From: Coemansia sp. RSA 922
Taxonomy: Eukaryota > Kickxellomycota > Kickxellomycetes > Kickxellales > Kickxellaceae
Direction: 5' to 3'
Assembly (NCBI GenBank): GCA_027577415.1
Contig: JANBQS010000446.1
Location: 1-17,777 of the forward strand
DNA length: 17,777 nt
The notes under the pieces are model-generated. The model was not told the DNA's origin. It saw only the letters and a list, made by a program, of their open reading frames with translations, and made no database searches. Every line of letters begins with the position of its first letter. The first letter of the stretch is position 1. Positions 7,121 to 14,804 of this stretch are shown here, piece by piece. A program made the position numbers and the translations under genes.

Positions 7121-10100
7121 ATGCCGCCACGGAAGGGACCCAGTCGTAAAGCAGGTACCAAGAAAAGAGCAATGGTACAGACAGATGAGGAGGAATTGTC
7201 CTCTGGTCAAGCATCACATGAGATACTCAAAGACCACACGGACAGTGACGATGGTGCACCGTCAATGGGTCGTATGGAGGCACTGACACCACGGCACTCT
7301 ATGTTTGGACAAGGTGCAAAGTCACCGTTCATCAAGAGCGGGCTACCTCGACCTACGGTACTATCGCCAGAGGGGCGTGGAACGCCGCGTCAGATATTTA
7401 CACCTTTGTTTGGCGGGCGCAAGTACGCGCGCGGGCACATAGACATGGGCAAGGGGCAGCGGGCAGTGTCTCGGACGCCGTTTACTGCGCGGCGCGGGAT
7501 CGCAGAGTACGAGGCTGAGAAGGATCCTATCAAGACGTATATTAGGTTGAAGCCGGCTGACCCCAGTGTGTACGGGGGTGTGGCACCAAAGAGCCTTTTA
7601 CAGGTGGTCAGCGATAAGGAGGTTGAGATGTCGCGTGGTTTGGCTGAGGACGGTGCGGTGGCGGAAAGATATCTGTTTGCTGGCGTGTTGCCGTCCTTGG
7701 CTAAGCAGCCCCGGGTATTCGAGGTGTGTGCACTGCCGGTGGTTAAGGACTTGTTGTCTGGGTATAATACGTTGTTTTTCTCGTATGGTATCACCAATTC
7801 GGGCAAAACGTATACAGTTCAGGGTACGAGTGAGGAGCCTGGGATGTTGCCGCGTAGTATTAAGACTATCCTTGATGTACTGGATGCGCGCAATCTGCAG
7901 GGCGACTTTGCGGTGAGGCCTAGGTACGCGACACAGGTGGAGTATTGCTCGGACCCGCGTATTGTGTCGCCTACGTTCAGGGTGGCGCCGGGCGAGGACG
8001 CGTGGGTTAGGCAGTTTGAGGGCGCTGAGCCGTGCGTGTCTGAGCTGGCGCAGGAGCTGGACCGGGGCGACGACGGCGACTGGGTGTACCAGTTGTATGT
8101 GTCGTATTTCGAGGTGTACAACGAGATGGTGTATGACCTGCTGGACCTTACGACGCTGACCACGGTGCATGTCAAGACGGCCGAGCCCAGTAGGCGGGGG
8201 CGCGGCAAGGCGCGTGGCAGGAGGCAGGCGGACGACGACCCGCTGGTGATGTCTGTGGCGCAGATTGGCGCGCTGCCACGGTCTGCTCTGTTGCTGAGGT
8301 CGGAGGGCGGGCGTGCTGGCAATGAGGCGTTTGTCGAGGGCGCGGTTGAGGTGCGGGTGCGGAGCACGCGCGATCTTGTGCGGATCCTGGTGCACGGGCA
8401 GATGCGGCGGTCGGTGCACGCGACGGGGCTCAATGCGGGGTCGTCCAGGTCGCATGCGGTGTTCCAGGCGAAGCTGGTGAAGATGCGGCGCGACGCGCAG
8501 GTCACGCCGATGGCGGCAGTCCCGGCCGAGGCGTGCGCGTCGGTGCGGACCATGACGGTGGTGGACCTGGCGGGCAGCGAGCGGGCCAAGCGCACGCAGA
8601 ACTCGGGCGACCGGCTGGCGGAGGCGGGCAAGATCAACGTCAGCCTGATGACGCTGAAGAAGTGCCTCGACGTGCGGCGGTTCAACGCGGCGTCGGGCGA
8701 GGCGGAGCTCGTGCCGTACAACGAGTCGAAGGTCACGCGGCTGTTCCAGCCGGCGCTGGAGGGCGGGGCAAAGACCATCATGGTTGTGTGCATCGACCCG
8801 TACGAGCACGCCGACGTCGACGCGCTGTCGCGGGCGTCGATGGCTGGCCCGTCGCTGTCGTTTACGGAGACGAAGAACGTCCTGGACTTTGCGCGCGTTG
8901 CGAGCGAGCTTGTCACACGGGTCCGGCGGGTCGAGGACCCGGTTCCGCCGTCGCGGCTGGGCGCGCTGATGAAAAGCGCGGCCGAGGGCTTTGTCGACGA
9001 TGACGAGGAGGATGAGATCTTCTTTGACACGGACGCCGAGGACAGTGCGCTGCTGGGGCGCAAGCGTGCGGGCTCGGTGGCCGATGTCGGCGTGCAGACG
9101 GACGACGGCCTGGCGGATGCCAAGCGCCAGCGCCGCGACCTCGGCGGCAGCTGGCAGCACCCGGCTGGGGCCAGCGAGTCGCAGCTGCCGCGGCCGGGGC
9201 CGTTCTCTCCCCGCCGCGTGGACGCGGGCAGCGCGGGGGCGACGGCGCTGAGCCGCGACTCGGCGTTCAGCTTTGCGGCGCCTGCGGCGGTGGGTGGGGC
9301 GGCGCTGATTCTGTCGCCGGGCAGCGAGCAGCAGTGGCGCGAGATCGGCGGGCTGCGCGGGGCGCTGGCGGCGGCTCAGCAGCAGGCGGCGCGGCTGCAG
9401 GCGGAGCGGGCGGCCGAGACCGGCGAGCTGGTGGCGTATGCCGAGGCGCTGGAGGCGGGCGTGGCGCAGCTGCAGGGCCAGTGGGTGGCGGCGCAGGAGC
9501 GCGTGCTGCGGATCGAGGAGGAGACGCGCGCGGAGGTGGCGGGCTTTTTCATGGGCAGGATGGCCGAGCTCAAGCGCGCGGCGGCCGAGCGGCTGGCGGA
9601 CGAGCTGGCGCGGGCGGAGGAGCGGGCGGCGCACAAGATCGACATTCTGTCGCGGCTGCGGCCCAGCGCCGAGTCGAGCGACGACGACGGCCCGGCGGGC
9701 GCGGAGGTGCCGACTGTGTCGCCGCGGACGGCGTCGCGCCGCGCGGTCAGCCGGGCGGCCAGCCGGAAGGCCAACAAGGTGGCGTCGGTGTCGGCGGGCG
9801 AGAACCACGAGGCGGCGCGGCTGCGCGGCCTGGTCGAGCACCTCGAGGGCCAGGTGCAGTCGCTGACGACGCAGGCGGAGATGCTTTCGCAGGCGCGGGC
9901 CGCCGACCGCGACCGCCGCGAGACGCTGGAGGCGGCGCTGGTGGACGCCAACGAGCGCGCGGCGGCGGCCGAGGCGCGGCTGATGCGGCTGACGAGCGCC
10001 AACGCGGCCGCGGCGGAGCTTGCGCAGGCGCGGCAGCACGAGCGCGAGCGCGCGGAGCTGCTGGCGCAGATCTCGATGTTCAAGGCGCAGCTGCGCGACG

Positions 10101-11593
10101 CCGAGACGCTGGCGCTGCGGGCGCGGCGCGCGTGGGAGACGCAGGAGCTGCTGCCGGTGCAGGAGCGGCTGCGCGTGCTTGTGGCGGCGCAGGCGGCGGC
10201 GGCCACCGGCGCGTCGGCCGACGAGGAGCTGGAGCGCGTGTGCCGCGACCGCGACAACGCCTGGGCGTGGTGGACGCGCGAGCAGGAGCGGTGCTCGCAG
10301 CTGAGCGCGCAGAACGACGTGCTGATGCGCGAGCTCCGCATCGCCCGCGCCTCCGCTGCTGCCGATGAGCCGCGGGCGCCCAGCGTGCTGGTCGAGAGCG
10401 CCAGTGCCAGCGCCACCGACGACGAGGACGACGACGGCTTCTGCAAGATCTCGCTGCGGTCGGTCGCCTCGGCGTCGGCGCTCAACGGCGCGGGGGACCC
10501 CGGCGCGTCGATGATCTCTGATCTCGACCGCGTTGCGTCCAAGGCCCGCGTGCTTGTGCGCGTGCCCAAGCCTCAGCCGCTGGCGGTGCCCAGGGAGTCG
10601 CTGGACTCGCTGGCGGGTGGCATGGGCCAGAGCGACCTGCGGAGTGAGGGCGGCGGCCGGGCGAAGCGCGTCGTCAGCCGCGTGTTCCAGCACTTCACGC
10701 CTGATGCCAAGCCTCGCCGCGACGCGAGGCCCTATCTTGCGGGCAGATTCGCAAACACCGATACTGCTGTTGGATGCTACTCGGCGGAGGTCTTTTCGTA
10801 TGAGGACGGGTCTGCCAATCCTAATCAATTACTGCCGCCGCCGCCTGGGCGTCCGCGTGGCGCTACTACAGAGTCGTTGGATGCGGATACGCGCCATGCA
10901 AAGGTCCGCTCTATTGTGTACTCGGGTCCTATTGTGTCTCATGCTACTGGCGGTGTTAGTGTCACTTTTACGTCGCAGGCTGTCCGCGACTTGCCACTGG
11001 CTAGTACTGCTGCTGAGCTCAATATTCCCGAGGAGAACGAGGAGGATGAGGCTAGTGATGGTCGGAGCTGCTCGGTCAGTCCGCAGGGCACTAAGCGTAC
11101 TCGTGTGGCGGCGCAGGCGCTGGCCAATAGCCGTGCGGAGTATAGTAGTAGTGGCAATGAGCAGGATAGCGACCAGTGTTCTGGAGAGTCGGCGGTTGGC
11201 ATAGAGCCTGCGAGCATGGGTGCCAATACTGGTGGTAAGAAGAAGCGCCGGTTGCATGCTGCTCATACTGTTCTTGATATTGACGCGTCGCCGGCTAGCG
11301 ACTTTGAGGGGCGTCTGGCTGTGCAGCGTCGTGGTATGTCGCCAAAGGTTACTGGGTCGTCGCCTTCGTATGTTCCGTTGGCGCAGGCCCCAGGGTCTAG
11401 AGTTTCGAGTGCTATGTTGCTGCCGCCTCAGGAGTCGAAGAACCCGGTGCTGTTTACTCCGGTGCGGACTAGGTCGAAGAATAGACTGCCTACTGATGTC
11501 AGTCCTACTGATCACTTGCCTGAGGATAAGAATGAGAGTATTTTCCTTACTCCTATGAAAATGCTTAACCGACTACGTCACCGTAAAAAGTAA
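7121..11593 (+). CDS. Kinesin-6-like motor protein (1490 aa)
   Basis: A plus-end-directed type microtubule motor with an N-terminal motor domain at residues about 130-595. It has the nucleotide P-loop GITNSGKT (223-230), switch I NAGSSRSH (438-445), switch II DLAGSER (482-488), microtubule-binding VPYNESKVTRLF, and a final helix VLDFARVASEL. GITNSGKTYTVQGT followed by MLPRSI, plus long insertions before and after YFEVYNEMVYDLL, point to kinesin-6 (MKLP/KIF20, fission yeast Klp9), which organises the anaphase spindle midzone. An acidic segment (DDDEEDE) follows the motor. Ala/Glu/Arg-rich coiled coils span about 735-845 and 895-1075, and a Ser/Pro-rich tail with several SP/TP sites ends in basic NRLRHRKK. 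Single exon. The middle is extremely GC-rich while both ends are not. The motor is certain and the subfamily likely. Confidence 0.93.
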   Translation: MPPRKGPSRKAGTKKRAMVQTDEEELSSGQASHEILKDHTDSDDGAPSMGRMEALTPRHSMFGQGAKSPFIKSGLPRPTVLSPEGRGTPRQIFTPLFGGRKYARGHIDMGKGQRAVSRTPFTARRGIAEYEAEKDPIKTYIRLKPADPSVYGGVAPKSLLQVVSDKEVEMSRGLAEDGAVAERYLFAGVLPSLAKQPRVFEVCALPVVKDLLSGYNTLFFSYGITNSGKTYTVQGTSEEPGMLPRSIKTILDVLDARNLQGDFAVRPRYATQVEYCSDPRIVSPTFRVAPGEDAWVRQFEGAEPCVSELAQELDRGDDGDWVYQLYVSYFEVYNEMVYDLLDLTTLTTVHVKTAEPSRRGRGKARGRRQADDDPLVMSVAQIGALPRSALLLRSEGGRAGNEAFVEGAVEVRVRSTRDLVRILVHGQMRRSVHATGLNAGSSRSHAVFQAKLVKMRRDAQVTPMAAVPAEACASVRTMTVVDLAGSERAKRTQNSGDRLAEAGKINVSLMTLKKCLDVRRFNAASGEAELVPYNESKVTRLFQPALEGGAKTIMVVCIDPYEHADVDALSRASMAGPSLSFTETKNVLDFARVASELVTRVRRVEDPVPPSRLGALMKSAAEGFVDDDEEDEIFFDTDAEDSALLGRKRAGSVADVGVQTDDGLADAKRQRRDLGGSWQHPAGASESQLPRPGPFSPRRVDAGSAGATALSRDSAFSFAAPAAVGGAALILSPGSEQQWREIGGLRGALAAAQQQAARLQAERAAETGELVAYAEALEAGVAQLQGQWVAAQERVLRIEEETRAEVAGFFMGRMAELKRAAAERLADELARAEERAAHKIDILSRLRPSAESSDDDGPAGAEVPTVSPRTASRRAVSRAASRKANKVASVSAGENHEAARLRGLVEHLEGQVQSLTTQAEMLSQARAADRDRRETLEAALVDANERAAAAEARLMRLTSANAAAAELAQARQHERERAELLAQISMFKAQLRDAETLALRARRAWETQELLPVQERLRVLVAAQAAAATGASADEELERVCRDRDNAWAWWTREQERCSQLSAQNDVLMRELRIARASAAADEPRAPSVLVESASASATDDEDDDGFCKISLRSVASASALNGAGDPGASMISDLDRVASKARVLVRVPKPQPLAVPRESLDSLAGGMGQSDLRSEGGGRAKRVVSRVFQHFTPDAKPRRDARPYLAGRFANTDTAVGCYSAEVFSYEDGSANPNQLLPPPPGRPRGATTESLDADTRHAKVRSIVYSGPIVSHATGGVSVTFTSQAVRDLPLASTAAELNIPEENEEDEASDGRSCSVSPQGTKRTRVAAQALANSRAEYSSSGNEQDSDQCSGESAVGIEPASMGANTGGKKKRRLHAAHTVLDIDASPASDFEGRLAVQRRGMSPKVTGSSPSYVPLAQAPGSRVSSAMLLPPQESKNPVLFTPVRTRSKNRLPTDVSPTDHLPEDKNESIFLTPMKMLNRLRHRKK

Positions 11594-11664
11594 TTTCTAT
11601 ATTTTTATTATTGTTACATTCATTATACTCGTTTTTTGTGGTCTTGCTATGTGTTTATTTCTAG

Positions 11665-12111
11665 TTACATTTGTAAACCCTGGTATTGTTGGATCAATTT
11701 CTGATGATAAACAAGGCTATCCCATGTTTTGACAAATTCCATTACGGTGTTCTTTACCATGGTCATACGCTCTGCTGGCGTAAGCACGTCAATGCGTTGT
11801 TGAGCTTCAACGCTAGTAGCAAAAATATAAACTTTGCACCCGGTCATCTTATCCTGAAATTTGTCATTCCAAGCACATAGAAAATTTCCATTGGCATCTA
11901 ATTAAACGCGATAACGGACAGCATTTCTATCAAAAAGCAATAAATTGTAATCCATATAGGCGTCTTTCATTTCAGCTCTGTTAAAGCCGAAATCTTCACT
12001 CTCAAGTACTCTGAAGGTGCTATTAAAGGTGAGAACTTTATTATCATTATAGCCAATAACATCAGCACGCGTTAAATATATATACCCGTCTTCTAGTACT
12101 CCAGCTGGCAT
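11665..12111 (-). pseudogene. Broken small orphan gene (family member C), one in-frame stop
   Basis: From the ATG at 12109-12111, 69 codons run to TAA at 11902-11904. The same frame then stays open for 79 more codons to the stop at 11665-11667. The downstream half aligns with the 122-aa protein at 13114-13482: ND followed after ten residues by VYIF in both (NDKF...KVYIF versus NDEL...NVYIF), then a helical end of similar length. So this is a relative of about 148 codons interrupted by a single nonsense codon. No GT-AG intron of credible size removes the stop. It could be a recent pseudogene, a truncated 69-aa gene, a readthrough gene or a sequencing error. It converges on the kinesin gene with 71 bp between stops. 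Confidence 0.55.
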
Positions 12112-12472
12112 TGTATCAAATTATATTCCTTTAGTAGTTGCAGAGATTGAAGATGAGAGTAAGGATACAAACAAAAATGATTAAGGGAATAGCGCTTGTC
12201 TGACGCCTTTTTATATGTAGGTTGAGTCGTAGGCTTTAGCTTTGTTGAAGGGGAGTTTGTCCATTGCTACTCACTTTTTTTGTGTCACAAGGACTGACGT
12301 CATTTGTTCCATGTAGAATAACTGATTTAAAACTAGAAACGCTTCAAAACATATTTCTGACAATTTCAGATACTTTCTGACAAAGAATATCTGCAAATGG
12401 TAGTTTCCAAATAGCTGAATCGCGTCATAATGACATCATAAACCAAGTGATGTTCTTTGAGGTCTTTCTACG
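12112..12472. other. Intergenic spacer with a CRE-like palindrome
   Basis: AT-rich spacer between two broken ORFs on opposite strands, so it may be an old divergent promoter. The palindrome TGACGTCA is at 12295-12302, and a partial form (GCGTCATAATGACATCAT) lies at 12422-12439. No ORF of note. Confidence 0.4.
12295..12302. promoter_or_regulatory. CRE/ATF palindrome TGACGTCA
   Basis: A perfect 8-bp site for bZIP factors of the ATF/CREB type, about 190 bp upstream of the broken gene at 12111 (minus) and 170 bp upstream of the broken ORF at 12473 (plus). Whether it is functional is unknown. Confidence 0.3.
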
Positions 12473-12727
12473 ATGAAAGCAAAGAACAATCCTCCTTTTT
12501 CGGATACAACATTGTAGCCATGGCCAAAAAAACGAGAAAAGGAAGAATTGGAAGAGAAAAAGCAATGCAGTACTTTGTCCGCTAGATGTTTGTCACCAAA
12601 TATTTTGGCTCAATGGGAGCCAAATGCTTTGAAAAAATGCCATCAGGTTGATTTCCAGAGATACGAGCACCCACCACTCAATGCAGCCAAGTTCAAAAAA
12701 CGTGCTGCCTGGGATTTTTACGCGTGA
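12473..12727 (+). pseudogene. Broken 84-codon ORF with one in-frame TAG, possible processed retrocopy
   Basis: The ATG at 12473 opens 14 codons, then TAG at 12515-12517. The same frame continues 69 sense codons to TGA at 12725-12727. The second part is lysine/glutamate-rich at first (KKREKEELEEKK) and then has protein-like composition (NILAQWEPNALKK, FQRYEHPPLNAAKFKKR, AAWDFYA). Downstream lies AATAAATAAA (12811-12820) and, five bases later, a run of ten A (12826-12835), the order expected of a retroposed mRNA. A possible 6-bp repeat ACAAGG lies at 12287-12292 and 12835-12840, too short to count as proof. I do not recognise the family. A chance ORF cannot be excluded. Confidence 0.35.
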
Positions 12728-13113
12728 AGTAGAAATATGAACGAGTGCCTAGTATTAGTCTCTTATTGGCTGCCGGTCAATGTTTCAACTTTGATAGTAT
12801 TACTGAGAGTAATAAATAAAGACTGAAAAAAAAAACAAGGCTATAAAATAAAATAAAATATTCTCTCTGAGTTCTCGATACCAAGGGAGTAGGGACTCTA
12901 CGTAAATGGATCCGTACATTGATATTTAAATTTGAAAAATGGAGAGGTACATGTCGCTTTGTGGGGGGGAGACAATAGCCAATACTCGGCTGATGTTGAC
13001 ATGGCTTCCTCTGTCAACCAGTCAATGAGAGTAACATCGACCATAGAGCGGGCAAGTAGCTGACATGGGATCTTGATTTCACTTTTTTTTTTTTGTAAAT
13101 TCTTCAGTAGCAG
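12728..13113. other. Non-coding spacer with simple repeats
   Basis: Holds the AATAAA/A10 tail described above, a short AAAAT repeat (12846-12859), a seven-G tract in the early 12960s and a T run ending near 13095. The T run lies just past the stop of the minus-strand gene at 13114. No gene seen. Confidence 0.5.
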
Positions 13114-13482
13114 TTACTGGTTGGCAAATCTCTCCTCAACAAAAGCTGCCAAATTCACAAATAGTTGATGGAAAGTAAAATCTCTCTGAAAATAGGCAGT
13201 TCTAAAATCATTCAGATCATACTCATCACCAACAAATATATAGACGTTATCGTTTTCATCCATTCCATTCAGTTCATCGTTGGGTAAGAGGGTAAAAACA
13301 TCGCCACGACCCTTCTTAACTAAATACATTCCTGTACCCTCATTAGCCTTTCCCCGCCTTATAGCCTGGGTTTTTAAATTTACAATTGCTTCATCGGCTG
13401 TAATATTACTATTTCTTTCAACGCGTCCACAGTAGTTCATTGTGCCTGAAGACTCACGGTTAAAAGCATAATAGTAAGGCAT
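13114..13482 (-). CDS. Small orphan protein, 122 aa (family member B)
   Basis: An intact single-exon ORF starting MPYYYAFNRESSG with a good start context (ACA before ATG). I do not recognise a named family. The pattern is an N-terminal strand, a helix (ADEAIVNLKTQAIRR, 29-43), strands MYLVKK and DVFTLLP, an Asn/Asp-rich turn, a hydrophobic strand NVYIFVG (79-85), and a C-terminal amphipathic helix rich in Phe (FHQLFVNLAAFVEERF). It is soluble-looking, with no signal peptide. The order and spacing match proteins at 1963-2346 and 11665-12111. On the coding strand a 13-A run follows shortly after the stop, without an AATAAA, so retroposition is possible but weak. Function unknown. Confidence 0.6.
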   Translation of the reverse strand: MPYYYAFNRESSGTMNYCGRVERNSNITADEAIVNLKTQAIRRGKANEGTGMYLVKKGRGDVFTLLPNDELNGMDENDNVYIFVGDEYDLNDFRTAYFQRDFTFHQLFVNLAAFVEERFANQ

Positions 13483-13607
13483 TGTTCAAAATAGCTATTT
13501 TGTGCAAGAATATAAATGATTAAAAAAGATGAAATGTGCTGTTGTGTGGTAGCTGATTTTAATGGCGGCGAAGAGTGGGAGTAGCTTGATGTTTATAGCA
13601 GAGAAGA

Positions 13608-13618
13608 GGGGGGGGGGG
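13608..13618. repeat. Homopolymer G11 tract
   Basis: Eleven consecutive G in an otherwise AT-rich spacer upstream of the orphan gene at 13482 (minus). It is prone to slippage and sequencing error. Confidence 0.8.
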
Positions 13619-14772
13619 CAAAAAAATACCCACATTTGCTGGAGGAGGTAGCCAAAAGTGGGTGGACAGCACACTCTCACAATTTTTTGGCAGCTATTTA
13701 GAAACAAAGCAAATAACCAGAAATGAGAAATGTGTATACTTTGTCTCAAAGGGCGCTTCTCAAATCGTGGACTTTAAAATATATATCTGAAATGCAACGT
13801 TTCTATTATCGCTGTTTATTGGATGTACTTTGCTCCTCTTCCTATTCAGCAAGGACAAAATAGCAAAAGACTGCCTTTGTATTTTTTTCTTATTGGAAAC
13901 CAAGAAACACCCCAAAAAGAAAGAAAAGAAACCTGAAATTCGCCTCACAGCTGGCTAAGGCTGCCCCAACCTTGGCATCTATTTTTTTTTTTTTACTGTT
14001 TCTGCTTCCTAACTTATTGTCTAAACCTTTATCCCCACTTCTTGGGCTAGCTGAAAGCCAACAGGGATCAGAATATTTTTTAATTAGCTATTATGTTCTA
14101 TATGTACCATTGACATGACTAGACAAGTAGATATCTACAGTCCGTTTGTACTGCCGTTGCTGTGACTACCGCCCCAACGCTTACCTCGCCTTATTAGGCA
14201 TTGGTCAAAAAATGGCAATATTTGCAAGTAGGCTATTCACCAGTATGTGTCATACTAATACACAATGAGAAATGCTGCTACTTGATACTTGCTCATGTAT
14301 TATATGCAGAAAGTTATTGGGAGGGCTAATTGCTGGCAAAAAGGTCTAGTAGAAGGGGGAACTAGTACGCATACAAGGCTCAGAAGTTTAAGCTGCAGAT
14401 TTTCTAGCGCTGGAAGGTTTGCGCAGCATGCCTCCTGGCACAGCTGTGTGATCAAGTGGCTAATATTTATCTATGCAACTCGCTCCATATCGAAAAGACT
14501 GAAAAGCAGATGTATCTGGAAACTAATGCACACCAGGGGTGCTTTACTGCCTCCATTTTATACAGCTAAATAATGGCTACATACAATGTCAGCTTGAACA
14601 CTCCAAGCATAGCGTGCAACATGCCACCTTGAGCAGGATCAGCACTATTCAAGCTGGATCAAGGATTATCTGATCAAGATGCAAGCGCGTCCAAAAATAT
14701 GCCTATGTGCGAATATCGCTTTTCATCTACACTTCTGTTTATCAAACCTTCACTTTTTCCTTTTTGCATTTT

Positions 14773-14785
14773 CATATATATTTAA
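14773..14785 (+). promoter_or_regulatory. TATA-like element of the HMG-box gene
   Basis: CATATATATTTAAA follows a long CT-rich tract and lies about 20-30 bp before the chosen ATG (14805). That spacing is tight for a leader, so the start of transcription is uncertain. Confidence 0.35.
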
Positions 14786-14804
14786 AAAAAAAAAGAGTCT
14801 GCGT

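Larger units (their letters stand above)
13483..14804. other. Gene-poor AT-rich region, 1.3 kb
   Basis: Contains an 11-G run (13608-13618), a T run at about 13981-13994, and pyrimidine-rich tracts. The only larger ORF (14289-14573, 94 codons) has no recognisable domain or conserved composition and I do not call it. The right end (about 14740-14804) is the likely promoter of the HMG-box gene. Confidence 0.55.

Noticed and set aside
6678..7286. Short plus-strand ORFs before the kinesin start
   Set aside because: They sit in promoter sequence, one overlaps the kinesin start in another frame, and neither resembles a protein family.
7598..10828. A 1076-codon open frame on the minus strand inside the kinesin gene
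   Set aside because: It is antisense to a clear motor gene. It arises from extreme GC at third positions and its product is a featureless Arg/Leu/His-rich string.
14289..14573. A 94-codon ORF in the AT-rich spacer
   Set aside because: No recognisable domain, no similarity to the other small proteins here, and an atypical Ser/Arg/Cys mix expected of chance reading.
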